Shown here in pieces: positions 1 to 8,579 of a stretch of DNA of 64,000 nucleotides (its first letter is position 1; each line of letters starts with the position of its first letter). The notes under the pieces are model-generated. The model was given only the letters and a program-made list of their open reading frames with translations. It did no database searches and was not told the DNA's origin. The DNA is from CBDHGY01 sp965263325 (lineage in GTDB: Bacteria; Pseudomonadota; Alphaproteobacteria; Caulobacterales; Hyphomonadaceae). A program made the position numbers and the translations under genes. The stretch covers positions 1,550,001 to 1,614,000 of the forward strand of contig CBDHGY010000002.1 of the NCBI GenBank assembly GCA_965263325.1, given 5' to 3'.

Positions 1-21
1 TTGACTTGGAATATGATTGGG

Positions 22-393
22 TCACATCTCCTCATCAAACACTGCCTGTCCCGCACGATGAAATATCTGAAGATTCAAAAACAGGGTTTTCACGATTGGT
101 AACAGAACCCAAATTAGACCAGCGGTAAAAGCGAAAAGTAGCGTGTACCCAAATAGCTTCTGAACAAGTGAAAGATCGGCAATCGACAAAACGACAGCAA
201 AGGGCATTGTAAAGATCAGCATCGCAAAGCCGACGAAGTAGGCAGGTCCATCTGCCGTATCGGCATTGGTGAAGTCCTGCCCGCAAACATCACACTTTTC
301 TTTAAACTGCATCCGAGATTTGAACACATACCCCTTATTGCAAACGCCGCATTTGTGGCGAAACGCAGCAGTAATTGGTTTGGCAATCGTCAT
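22..393 (-). CDS. DUF983 family membrane protein
   Basis: Small protein of about 123 residues with an N-terminal double CxxC zinc ribbon (CGVC and CDVC) followed by two strongly hydrophobic segments, the layout of the DUF983 family, whose function is unknown. I chose the ATG at 393 rather than the upstream in-frame start at 423 because a GAGG ribosome binding site sits just before it and family members begin shortly before the ribbon. It is the last gene of the minus-strand train that starts at 9232, 54 bases after the peroxiredoxin gene. Family assignment is from the ribbon plus two-helix pattern; a role in redox or membrane stress is inference from context only. Confidence 0.8.
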   Translation of the reverse strand: MTIAKPITAAFRHKCGVCNKGYVFKSRMQFKEKCDVCGQDFTNADTADGPAYFVGFAMLIFTMPFAVVLSIADLSLVQKLFGYTLLFAFTAGLIWVLLPIVKTLFLNLQIFHRAGQAVFDEEM

Positions 394-447
394 TCTATCA
401 TCCTCAAACCAAGCCAATCTCAATTGAGTTGGCTTGGCATCGCTCTG

Positions 448-1077
448 CTAATTAATTTCGGTGAACCGCAAATATGGGCGCAGTTCGTCCCAGCCTTGAG
501 GGAACGCCTTGCGAGCCTCATCATTCGTCACGGATGGCGGGATGATGACTTTGCCACCTGGTAGCCAGTCCGCAGGTGTTGCAATCCCATGCTCGTCGCT
601 GGTCTGAAGCGCATCGATGACACGAAGAATTTCATCAAAATTCCGGCCAACGCTCATCGGATAGGTCATGGTCAGACGGATCTTCTTGTTCGGGTCGATG
701 ATGAAGACCGATCGGACTGCGGCGGTTTCGCTCTCGCCGGGGTGGATCATGTCATAGAGCTGAGCCACTTTGTGATCAGCGTCAGCGACAATAGGAAACT
801 CCAAAGTGGTGTTTTGCGTGTCATTGACATCGTCGATCCATTTCACGTGCTCTTCAACTGTATCGGTTGAAAGACCAAGTGGTTTTGTATTGCGCTCTGC
901 AAATTTCTCAGCAAGCTGCGAGGTGCGACCCATTTCCGTCGTGCAGACCGGAGTGAAGTCAGCCGGGTGACTGAAGAAGAAGACCCAGCTATCGCTGATC
1001 CAGTCATGGAAAGTGATCTCACCTTTTGTCGTCGCGATGGTGAAGTTTGGGGCGGTGTCGCCTATTCTGAGAGACAT
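448..1077 (-). CDS. 1-Cys peroxiredoxin (Prx6-like)
   Basis: A 209-residue thiol peroxidase that reduces hydrogen peroxide, organic peroxides or peroxynitrite in the cytoplasm. The AhpC/TSA fold is recognisable from SHPADFTPVCTTE, with the peroxidatic cysteine at residue 45, the conserved Pro and Thr before it, and the later arginine in AAVRSVF. No other cysteine is present, so it is a true 1-Cys enzyme. The long C-terminal extension with ATPADW and GGKVIIPP is typical of the Prx6 branch. It follows the cytochrome bd genes and is the second Prx6-like enzyme in this gene train (the other is at 8576-9232), which suggests protection against peroxide or persulfide stress. Confidence 0.93.
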   Translation of the reverse strand: MSLRIGDTAPNFTIATTKGEITFHDWISDSWVFFFSHPADFTPVCTTEMGRTSQLAEKFAERNTKPLGLSTDTVEEHVKWIDDVNDTQNTTLEFPIVADADHKVAQLYDMIHPGESETAAVRSVFIIDPNKKIRLTMTYPMSVGRNFDEILRVIDALQTSDEHGIATPADWLPGGKVIIPPSVTNDEARKAFPQGWDELRPYLRFTEIN

Positions 1078-1134
1078 GATTTGTCCTTTCTGGGAGGGTA
1101 TGACGTGTCACACGTCGTCGGTTGACATTAGAGC

Positions 1135-1263
1135 TCAAAGCACCAGCTTGATCAGACCGCCAACGGTCAGGATGACCGCAACGCCCAGAGCCCAGAGGGC
1201 GATGAACCAGGCGACCTCTTTCGAGCCGGTTTTTTTAATGAGGCGGCGGTCTTCTTCGCGCAT
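1135..1263 (-). CDS. CydX-like small subunit of cytochrome bd oxidase (DUF2474-like)
   Basis: A 42-codon reading frame begins MREEDRRLIKKTGSKEVAW and contains one hydrophobic helix (about residues 18-41). Its ATG overlaps the cydB stop by one base (TGATG), so translation is probably coupled. Very short single-helix proteins directly after cydB are accessory subunits (CydX, CbdX/DUF2474 types) that stabilise the haem site of bd oxidases. The charged N-terminus followed by one helix and a short tail fits DUF2474, which accompanies short-Q-loop oxidases. It is small enough to be missed by automatic calling. Assignment rests on position, size and topology rather than on a catalytic motif. Confidence 0.8.
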   Translation of the reverse strand: MREEDRRLIKKTGSKEVAWFIALWALGVAVILTVGGLIKLVL

Positions 1264-2264
1264 CAGTGATACCCCTCATCCGGGTCGACTTTTCCGCGGA
1301 ATATCCAATAGGTGAAGACGGTGTAACCAATGATAATAGGAAGCAGGATGATTGCTCCGACCAACATAAAGATCAGGCTCGAATCCGGAGCAGCTGCTTC
1401 CTGAATAGTGATCGCACGCGGCACAATATAGGGCGTGATGCCAATGCCGAGGCCTGCAAAGCAAAGGGCAAAGAGTCCTATCGAGGCCGGGAACGCCACC
1501 TGATCTTTCTTCTTAATGAGACCCCAGCCTAAAGTCGCCGCAAGGATTGCTGTCAGCGTCGGCACAGGCAGCACGAAAAGAAGCTGCGGGAAGGTAAACC
1601 AGCGCTCGGCAATTTCTGGCGAGAGGAACGGTGTCCATAAACTCACAATACCGACAAAACCGAGCGTCGCGAGTGCGGCAATTTTCGCATAGCGATACGC
1701 CGTCTCGCGGAGCTCCCCTTCGGTTTTCAGGATGAGCCAAGTTGTGCCGAGCAAGGCATAACCAGCAACCAGCGCGATCCCGCATGTGACGGTAAACGGT
1801 GTGAGCCAGTCCCACCAGCCGCCGCCATAGGCGCGGCCGTCGACTTCGATGCCCTGGACGAACGCTCCGAGCACAATGCCCTGACAGAAGGTAGCGATCA
1901 GGGAGCCATAGAAGAAGGATCGGTCCCAGATCTTCTCATGAGCCTTGTCACGCCAGCGATACTCAAACGCGACCCCTCGGAAGACCAATGCGAGGATCAT
2001 GATGATGAAGGGGGCATAGAGCGCAGGCATAACCACGGCATAAGCGAGCGGAAACGCGGCCATAAGGCCGCCGCCGCCGAGAACAAGCCATGTTTCATTG
2101 CCGTCCCAGACAGGCGCGACGGAGTTCATGGCGATATCGCGGTCGCTATCGGATTTCAGGAACGGGAACACAATCCCGATCCCGAGGTCGAAACCATCCA
2201 ACACGACATAGATGAAGATGGCGAGCGCGAGGAGGCCGGCCCAGATGGTGGGGAGATCAAACAT
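1263..2264 (-). CDS. cydB: Cytochrome bd ubiquinol oxidase subunit II
   Basis: A 333-residue polytopic membrane protein, the second large subunit of a cytochrome bd quinol oxidase that reduces O2 to water in the inner membrane. The signature LDGFDLGIGI lies near residues 23-32, followed by the conserved WDGNETWLV segment and a further series of hydrophobic helices; the length matches CydB/CioB. It starts 11 bases after cydA and is followed by the cydX-like gene. Because bd oxidases resist sulfide and cyanide better than haem-copper oxidases, its position next to sulfide oxidation genes makes functional sense; that link is inferred. Confidence 0.97.
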   Translation of the reverse strand: MFDLPTIWAGLLALAIFIYVVLDGFDLGIGIVFPFLKSDSDRDIAMNSVAPVWDGNETWLVLGGGGLMAAFPLAYAVVMPALYAPFIIMILALVFRGVAFEYRWRDKAHEKIWDRSFFYGSLIATFCQGIVLGAFVQGIEVDGRAYGGGWWDWLTPFTVTCGIALVAGYALLGTTWLILKTEGELRETAYRYAKIAALATLGFVGIVSLWTPFLSPEIAERWFTFPQLLFVLPVPTLTAILAATLGWGLIKKKDQVAFPASIGLFALCFAGLGIGITPYIVPRAITIQEAAAPDSSLIFMLVGAIILLPIIIGYTVFTYWIFRGKVDPDEGYH

Positions 2265-2275
2265 TGTAGCGGCTC

Positions 2276-3682
2276 CTATTCAGTGGGCAGAAGGTCAGGT
2301 CGCTTGGCAGCAAGCTGCGTCGTCCCGGCGGTGCGAGTGGGGGTTTCCGGAAGCGGTCTCACCTCTCCCGGCGTCTTGTTCATCATCTTCAGAATGTAAA
2401 GTGTGCCTGCGCCGAACAACGCAAAGTAGACTACGATGAAGGCGATTAGGGAGGCTGCGACCGCGGGCGCTTCCACCGGTGCGATCGAGTCCGATGTCAT
2501 CAAGTGGCCGTAGACCGTGTAAGGTTGTCGGCCGACTTCCGTCGTGATCCAGCCGGCGAGCACGGCCACGAACCCAGAGGGTCCCATCAGCATAGCCGCG
2601 CGATGAAAGAATGGCGCATCATAGAGCTTGCGTCGCCAGCGCAGGAACAGGCTGATGAAACCGACCAGCACCATCAGCATGCCAATTCCAACCATGATCC
2701 GGAAACTCCAGAAGACGATTGGAACAGGAGGCTGGAGTTCGTCCGGCACTGTGTCCAAACCTTTCATCGGTGCATTCAGATCATGCTTGATGATGAGGGA
2801 TGAGAGCTTCGGAATACCGATGGCGTAGTCGAGACGCTGCTCTTCTTCATTCGGGATGCCGAAGAGATAAAGCGGGGCACCTTCTGGGTGGCTCTCATAG
2901 TGGCCTTCCATAGCCATGACTTTGACAGGCTGGTGCTCATAGGTATTGATGCCGTGGAAGTCCCCGGCGACCACTTGCAGCGGTGCTACAATCGCCGCCA
3001 TCCACATCGCCATGGAGAACATCTTGCGCGCCTCCGGGTTCTGACGGTTGCGCAGGAGGTGTAGCGCACCGACGGCGCCGACCACAAAGGCGGTGGTCAG
3101 ATAGGCGGCGAGAACCATGTGCACGAGCCGGTACGGAAAAGATGGATTGAAGATGATCTCGATCCAGTTTTCCGGCACGAACTGGCCAACCTCATTGATG
3201 CCAAAGCCCGCAGGTGTCTGCATCCAGCTGTTCACCGACAGGATCCACGTCGCCGAAAGGAGCGTGCCAAATGCGACCATAATGGTCGCAACAAAATGCA
3301 GCGTGTTGGACACTCTTCCCATGCCAAACAGCATGACTCCGAGAAAGCCAGCTTCGAGGAAGAAAGCCGTCAGCACTTCGTAAGCCATAAGCGGACCGAT
3401 CACAGGCCCCGTCTTGTCCGAAAACACACTCCAGTTTGTGCCGAACTGGTATGACATAACAATGCCGGAGACGACGCCCATACCGAACGCGACAGCGAAG
3501 ATTTTCCGCCAGTATTTGAACAGGCGTAGATAGACCGGGTTCTCGGTCTTCAGCCAAAGTCCCTCCAAAACCATGAGATAGGAGGCAAGTCCAATCGAGA
3601 AGGCGGGAAAGATAATGTGAAAACTGACTGTGAACGCAAATTGGATGCGAGCAAGCAAGACAGCATCGAGAGCTTCAAACAT
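2276..3682 (-). CDS. cydA: Cytochrome bd ubiquinol oxidase subunit I, short-Q-loop (CIO) type
   Basis: A 468-residue subunit I with haem ligand candidates His22 (TVSFHIIF) and His188 (YRLVHMV), the helix carrying FFLEAGFLGVMLFG with the conserved glutamate near residue 110, and the quinol-site region GRQPYTVYG. The length is that of CioA-type enzymes with a short Q-loop. The usual GRQPW tryptophan is a tyrosine here. It lies 35 bases downstream of the SulP gene and 11 bases upstream of cydB. As the terminal oxidase nearest the SQR fusion it could accept electrons that SQR puts into the quinone pool; this coupling is inference from gene order. Confidence 0.97.
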   Translation of the reverse strand: MFEALDAVLLARIQFAFTVSFHIIFPAFSIGLASYLMVLEGLWLKTENPVYLRLFKYWRKIFAVAFGMGVVSGIVMSYQFGTNWSVFSDKTGPVIGPLMAYEVLTAFFLEAGFLGVMLFGMGRVSNTLHFVATIMVAFGTLLSATWILSVNSWMQTPAGFGINEVGQFVPENWIEIIFNPSFPYRLVHMVLAAYLTTAFVVGAVGALHLLRNRQNPEARKMFSMAMWMAAIVAPLQVVAGDFHGINTYEHQPVKVMAMEGHYESHPEGAPLYLFGIPNEEEQRLDYAIGIPKLSSLIIKHDLNAPMKGLDTVPDELQPPVPIVFWSFRIMVGIGMLMVLVGFISLFLRWRRKLYDAPFFHRAAMLMGPSGFVAVLAGWITTEVGRQPYTVYGHLMTSDSIAPVEAPAVAASLIAFIVVYFALFGAGTLYILKMMNKTPGEVRPLPETPTRTAGTTQLAAKRPDLLPTE

Positions 3683-3717
3683 AAAGTGTTACCTGTTTAA
3701 AATTGACGGGGAAGGAG

Positions 3718-5550
3718 TCATTCGATTTGCTGGCTCCCTGCGTTGGCGGGTTCCAGGCCTGCATGACGCAGAGACGGGCATGGGTCGGTGCCGGGCTGGG
3801 TGGTTATGGGATCGCGGCTGAAAGCTGATTTCACACAGTCTTCGTCCAATTCAAGCATGGCTTCATACTGGTTGAGGAAGACCTTGCCGGTCAGCTCATC
3901 CAGGAAATGCGCGCGCTTCAACCGGTCCATGACCGGGCCCTTTACCTCTGACAGGTGAAGCGTGACGCCGGCGTCTTTTAGGCGATGGTTGATGGCCTCA
4001 AGGCTCTCTAGTGCACTGGCGTCTATTTGGTTCACCGCCGGGCACATCAGGATCAGATGCTTCATGTCCGGACGGTTGGAGAGCATGCAATAGACGGTGT
4101 CTTCCAGGAAACGAGCATTGGCGAAGTAGAGGCTCTCATCGATTCGAACGGTCAGGACTGTATCTGAGATGACCACAGGATGACGGTTCACATTTCGGAA
4201 ATGGTGCGTGCCGGGCAGCTGGCCGACGAGCGCGAAGTGGGGGTGACTGGTATTATAGAGGTGCAGGAGCAGAGACAGGACAACGCCGGCCGTGACGCCA
4301 AGCTCCACACCAAAACCAAGTGTGACGAAAATAGTTGCCGCCATGGCGGCGAAGTCGGACTTGGAATACTTCCAGACCTTTACGATTTCCGGGATGTCGA
4401 CCAGCGAGAGGACAGCAACGATGATGGTCGCAGCGAGCACTGCTTGCGGCAGGTAATACAGAAATGGCGTCAGAAAGACCGTGGCAAGCGCGATACCGAT
4501 CGCGGTGAATGCGCCAGCCGCAGGCGTTTCAGCGCCCGCATCGAAGTTCACCGCAGAACGGGAAAGTCCCCCAGTAACCGGATAGCCTGAAGAAACCCCC
4601 GCCGAAAAACTTGCCGCCCCGAGGCCGATCAATTCCTGGTTAGGATCGATCCGGGTCCGGTTTTTTGCGGCGAAAGTCTGACCAACGGATACCGACTCTA
4701 CGAACCCAATCAGGCTGATTAGCGCTGCCGAGCCAAGCAGCTGCATCCAGATGTCAGCATTGAATGCGGGAAGTCCGATCTGAGGTAGGCTTTTGGGTAC
4801 ATCGCCAAGAATTTTTACGCCTTGCGCGTCGAGTCCCATACCAGCGACAACGAGAATACCCACCACAACGGCAAAAACCGGTCCGGCGCGGGCAATTATG
4901 GTCGCGGCTTTGTCACCGAGTCCGATCGCCTTGAGCAGCGGTTTGAACTGTTTACGCACCCAGAACAGGAAGACGAGCGAGGCACCCCCGATATAGAGCG
5001 TGGGGAAATTCAATTCGGGCAGCTCCTCAAAGAGCGAGACGACCATCTCAAACAGATTATGCCCGCCGGCATCGACGCCAAGAATGTGCTTCATCTGCGA
5101 AGCGGCGATGATGATACCTGACGCCGTGATAAATGCCGAGACGACCGGATGGCTGAGGAAGTTTGCGAGAAACCCCATGCGGAAGAGACCCATGGCGAGG
5201 AGGATCAGGCCTGATAGGAGCGCGAGAATAATGGCGGCCTGAATATACTCAGCGCTGCCTTGGGCGGCGATCTTACCTGCCGCGGCGGCCGTCATCAGGG
5301 ACAGGATCGCCACAGGGCCGACGGCGAGCTGTCGGCTCGAACCGAAGATCGCGTAGACGATTAGCGGCAGGATGGAAGCGTAAAGCCCGATCTCAGGTGG
5401 CAGACCCGCAAGCATCGCATAAGCGAGCGATTGCGGTATCAGCATGATCGTCACGATCACCGCGGCCACTATGTCGTTGACGAAAGTTTCGCCCCGATAT
5501 TTCGGGCCCCAGTCGAGAATGGGAAAATATCTTGAGAGTCTGGAAGTCAT
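3718..5550 (-). CDS. SulP family anion transporter with STAS domain
   Basis: A 610-residue inner-membrane transporter. The N-terminal signature VTIMLIPQSLAYAMLAGLPP and about a dozen hydrophobic segments identify the SulP (SLC26) family, which moves sulfate, bicarbonate or other anions. A cytoplasmic STAS domain covers roughly residues 440-570 (core near LILMCPAVNQIDASALESL). The last about 35 residues, rich in Pro, Gly and Gln, lie beyond the STAS fold and look like read-through into non-coding sequence. Set between the SQR fusion and cydA, it may export sulfate or sulfite produced by sulfide oxidation, or import sulfur anions; the substrate cannot be told from sequence. Confidence 0.93.
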   Translation of the reverse strand: MTSRLSRYFPILDWGPKYRGETFVNDIVAAVIVTIMLIPQSLAYAMLAGLPPEIGLYASILPLIVYAIFGSSRQLAVGPVAILSLMTAAAAGKIAAQGSAEYIQAAIILALLSGLILLAMGLFRMGFLANFLSHPVVSAFITASGIIIAASQMKHILGVDAGGHNLFEMVVSLFEELPELNFPTLYIGGASLVFLFWVRKQFKPLLKAIGLGDKAATIIARAGPVFAVVVGILVVAGMGLDAQGVKILGDVPKSLPQIGLPAFNADIWMQLLGSAALISLIGFVESVSVGQTFAAKNRTRIDPNQELIGLGAASFSAGVSSGYPVTGGLSRSAVNFDAGAETPAAGAFTAIGIALATVFLTPFLYYLPQAVLAATIIVAVLSLVDIPEIVKVWKYSKSDFAAMAATIFVTLGFGVELGVTAGVVLSLLLHLYNTSHPHFALVGQLPGTHHFRNVNRHPVVISDTVLTVRIDESLYFANARFLEDTVYCMLSNRPDMKHLILMCPAVNQIDASALESLEAINHRLKDAGVTLHLSEVKGPVMDRLKRAHFLDELTGKVFLNQYEAMLELDEDCVKSAFSRDPITTQPGTDPCPSLRHAGLEPANAGSQQIE

Positions 5551-5595
5551 CGTAACCCCGCAATTTGCCCTGTTCGAAACGCCCGTAATAACCGC

Positions 5596-7284
5596 TTAGC
5601 TCAATGTGATTTCCGGCTTGGCAAGGAACTCTTTGCCTTTCAGCATTTGGTTCCAATAGACGCTCGGCAGCAGACTATCTTTCAGGAACCAGGCTAGCCG
5701 CGTTGGCTTGGTGCCTTTAAGCATCCAGGTCGGTAAAGACGGTAAGAGTTTGCCGCCATATCCGAACTCCGCCAGAACGACTTTCCCACGTTCAACAGTA
5801 AGCGGACATGCACCATATCCGTCATAGTTTGCATGAGCGTTCTTATTTTCCATTTGGAAGATGATGTTCGACGCGACGATGGGCGCCTGTTTCCGCGCCG
5901 CCGCCATTGTCTTGGCGTTCGGTGTTGAGCCTGCGTCGCCTAAACCAAAGATATTCGAATACCTGTTGTGCTGAAGCGTGTGCTGGTCGACATCAACCCA
6001 TCCAGCTTCATTGGCAAGGGGGCTTGTCTTGATAAAGTCTGGCGCAGATTGTGGCGGTGTTACATGCAGCATGTCGAACTTGCGCTCAACAATTACTTTA
6101 TTTCCATCGTCATCAGCTTTTTCGAACCATGCCGTTTTTGCCGGGCCATCAACTTTGATGAGGGTTTCGCCAAAATAGAGTTCAGCATTGTAGCGCTTCA
6201 CATACTCCATCAACGCAGGAACAAAGGCCGCGACACCGAAGATAGCGCCGCCAGAATTACAAAACTTGACGTCAATATCTTTCAAAACACCAGAGCGTTC
6301 CCAGTGGTTGGCGGATAGATACATCGCCTTCTGCGGCGCACCTGCACACTTTATCGGCATAGGCGGCTGGGTGAAAATCGCCGTACCGGACTTCAGGTTC
6401 GTCACCAGGTCCCATGTGTATGGTGCGAGATCATAGCGGTAATTCGATGTAACGCCATTCTGGCCAAGGGTTTCGGAAAGCCCTTCAACATTATCAAAAT
6501 CCAGTTGCAGGCCCGGAGCGACTACGAGCGTTTCATAATGCACCGTTTCGCCATCCTCCAGCGTAACTGTATTGTCGTCAGGCTGGAAAGTCGCAACCGC
6601 TGCTTTGATCCATTTCACTTGCGAAGGCATTAGATCCTTCATGCTGCGACAGGTGGCTTCGGCTTCGAAAATACCACCTCCAACCATTGTCCAGCCAGGT
6701 TGATAATAGTGCTCCTCACGCGGTTCGATGATGGCAATATCGAGGCTCTTCTTGCGCTTCAGAAGCGATGCAGCCGTGGCAATTCCAGCGGAGCCTCCGC
6801 CGACGATAACAATTTGGTGTTTCATGGTTTTGTCTCCTCCCAGAGATTGTTCTTCTTCCGACGCGCGTCGTTCTTCGAGACGCTGTTTCATTTTGGACAG
6901 GTCGTAGCCTGCCTCTTTTGCGATATTCAGGATTGCATCTACTGGGCTCTTTCCAGCTTCGGATAAGGCCCAAAGGGTCGTGGAACGCGTGCCCGTTCGG
7001 CAATAGGCAAGCATCGGTGATGATGCAGAATCCAGAATGCGACCAAACTCGGCGATAGTGTCGTCACTGAAATTCCCGCCAGAGATCGGGAGGAAGTAGG
7101 TATTTAAGCCGGCTGCCTCAGCAGCTTCTTTAATCTCTCTATAGCTCGGTTGGTTTCGCGCTTCATCATCCGGGCGGTTGATAATCACTGCGCCAAAGCC
7201 GGCGGCTTTCACGCTTGCCATGTCGCTTGGGCTTAATTGGCCTGCCACAGACAGGAGCGAGGTTAACTGTTTCACTTTGTCCAT
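5596..7284 (-). CDS. sqr: DUF442 (Blh-like) domain fused to sulfide:quinone oxidoreductase
   Basis: A 562-residue two-part enzyme. Residues about 1-135 form a DUF442/TIGR01244 domain with the Cys-loop CRTGTRS (Cys95), the module also found at the N-terminus of Blh proteins. Residues 154-562 form a type II SQR-like flavoprotein: FAD loop VGGGSAGIATA, Cys313 in IKCAGAPQK, Cys342, GLGDAGSTPNAKT near the flavin, and ACPLTVERGKVV near Cys493. The position after GD that is Cys in human SQOR, as I recall it, is Ala here. SQR oxidises sulfide and reduces quinone at the inner membrane. An internal ATG at 6825 (residue 154) is preceded by an excellent GGAGGAG ribosome binding site, so a free SQR may also be made. 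It lies 12 bases after the dioxygenase gene. Confidence 0.93.
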   Translation of the reverse strand: MDKVKQLTSLLSVAGQLSPSDMASVKAAGFGAVIINRPDDEARNQPSYREIKEAAEAAGLNTYFLPISGGNFSDDTIAEFGRILDSASSPMLAYCRTGTRSTTLWALSEAGKSPVDAILNIAKEAGYDLSKMKQRLEERRASEEEQSLGGDKTMKHQIVIVGGGSAGIATAASLLKRKKSLDIAIIEPREEHYYQPGWTMVGGGIFEAEATCRSMKDLMPSQVKWIKAAVATFQPDDNTVTLEDGETVHYETLVVAPGLQLDFDNVEGLSETLGQNGVTSNYRYDLAPYTWDLVTNLKSGTAIFTQPPMPIKCAGAPQKAMYLSANHWERSGVLKDIDVKFCNSGGAIFGVAAFVPALMEYVKRYNAELYFGETLIKVDGPAKTAWFEKADDDGNKVIVERKFDMLHVTPPQSAPDFIKTSPLANEAGWVDVDQHTLQHNRYSNIFGLGDAGSTPNAKTMAAARKQAPIVASNIIFQMENKNAHANYDGYGACPLTVERGKVVLAEFGYGGKLLPSLPTWMLKGTKPTRLAWFLKDSLLPSVYWNQMLKGKEFLAKPEITLS

Positions 7285-7296
7285 AACAGTCAGCCT

Positions 7297-8163
7297 CTAG
7301 AGCGCGTTGATTGGCACTTTCATGTACCGGATCCCATTGTCTTCCGGCGGCGGCATGTCGCCCGCGCGCATATTCACCTGAACCGATGGCAGGATCAGAT
7401 TCGGCATGGCGAGCGTCGCATCACGCTCGGTACGCATCTTGATGAAATCTTCGCGCGACGCGCCATCCTTCACATGGATGTTGGAGCGCTTCTGTTCGCC
7501 GATCGTTGTCTCCCAGACATATTCATCGCGGCCAGGCGCCTTGTAGTCGTGGCAGAGGAACATGCGGGTCTCGTCCGGGAAATCGAACAGCATCTGAATC
7601 GAGTCGTAGAGCGTTCCAGCATCGCCGCCCGGAAAGTCGCAGCGCGCTGTGCCGAAATCCGGCATGAAGATCGTATCGCCGACAAACATGGCATCGCCGA
7701 TGAGGTGGGTCATGCAGGCCGGCGTATGGCCGGGCGTCGCAAGTGCGCGTGCCTCGATATTACCGACACGGTAGGGCTCACTGGGCTTGAAGAGGTGGTC
7801 AAACTGGCTGCCATCGGTATGGAAACTTTGTCCCTCATTGAAAATCTCGCCGAAGACGCGTTGGACAACGGGTATCTTGTCTCCAATCGCAGTTTTGCCG
7901 CCGAGCTGTTCGCGGATATAGGGCGCAGCTGTCAAATGGTCTGCATGGACATGGGTGTCGATGATCCACTCACAGGTCAGTCCGTTCTCGCGGACGAAAC
8001 TGATTAGTGTGTCTGCGGATGTGGTCGTTGTGCGACCAGATGCCTGATCATAATCCAGCAGCGAGTCGATGATTGCACAACATTTCGTCTCTGGATCGGC
8101 GACGACATAGCTGATTGTATAAGTGGCTTCGTCGAAGAAACCGGTAACGACTGGGCTTTGCAT
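7297..8163 (-). CDS. Persulfide dioxygenase-like MBL-fold hydrolase (ETHE1/Blh type)
   Basis: About 288 residues of metallo-beta-lactamase fold. The metal motif reads DTHVHADHLTAAPY, followed by the ATPGHTPACM loop, VGDTIFMPDFGTARCDFPGG and the late histidine in MFLCHDY. These are hallmarks of the ETHE1/Blh group, mononuclear-iron persulfide dioxygenases that turn glutathione persulfide plus O2 into sulfite. An ATG at 8175 is in frame, but the one at 8163 has a GGAG site six bases upstream, so I prefer 8163. In classical Blh the DUF442 domain is attached to this enzyme; here DUF442 is fused to the downstream SQR instead. Together the two genes form a complete sulfide-to-sulfite route. Confidence 0.92.
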   Translation of the reverse strand: MQSPVVTGFFDEATYTISYVVADPETKCCAIIDSLLDYDQASGRTTTTSADTLISFVRENGLTCEWIIDTHVHADHLTAAPYIREQLGGKTAIGDKIPVVQRVFGEIFNEGQSFHTDGSQFDHLFKPSEPYRVGNIEARALATPGHTPACMTHLIGDAMFVGDTIFMPDFGTARCDFPGGDAGTLYDSIQMLFDFPDETRMFLCHDYKAPGRDEYVWETTIGEQKRSNIHVKDGASREDFIKMRTERDATLAMPNLILPSVQVNMRAGDMPPPEDNGIRYMKVPINAL

Positions 8164-8183
8164 CTTGGGCTCCATGGCTTTGC

Positions 8184-8579
8184 TTAAGTCCCCGCGCGGG
8201 CGAAAACGCCGTAGCCGCCGGGGCGATTGGGTTTGAGTTTGGGAGAGGTGGCCGGGTTTGTAGGGCTCGGCGCTGCTTTGCCGAGCATGACGGCGCAGAT
8301 GGCGTCGACCATCTCCCGAACCCGCGGCTTGTCGCTCAGCGTGTAGAAGACGAGCTTTGATTCCTTGCGGGTCGTGACGAGCCCGGTTTCGCGCAGCTTT
8401 GAGAGCTCGCGCGAAAGACGCGGCTGTTTGATGCCGAGCGTCGTTTCAATGTCGCCGACTGACAGTTCCGTATCCCGCAGTTGGCAGCAAATCATAAGCC
8501 GCTCAGGATGCGCCAGCGCTTTCAAAAGCTCGGTCGCTTCCACTGCCAGCGGGGCAAGATCTTTAGAAAGCGGCGTCAT
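8184..8579 (-). CDS. ArsR-family repressor, BigR/SqrR-like persulfide sensor
   Basis: A 131-residue winged-helix regulator. The core LKALAHPERLMICCQL, the recognition helix IKQPRLSRELSKLRETGL and the wing TRKESKLVFYTLSD match the ArsR/SmtB family, specifically the BigR/SqrR group that senses reactive sulfur through two cysteines. Candidate sensor cysteines are Cys31/Cys32 and Cys95; Cys95 falls about one helical turn earlier than the distal cysteine of BigR as I remember it. No arsenic or zinc motif is seen. The 35-residue proline-rich tail is unusual. Its start overlaps the upstream peroxiredoxin stop by 4 bases, so it is co-transcribed with its presumed targets and would autoregulate through the palindrome at 9286-9297. 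Confidence 0.9.
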   Translation of the reverse strand: MTPLSKDLAPLAVEATELLKALAHPERLMICCQLRDTELSVGDIETTLGIKQPRLSRELSKLRETGLVTTRKESKLVFYTLSDKPRVREMVDAICAVMLGKAAPSPTNPATSPKLKPNRPGGYGVFARAGT

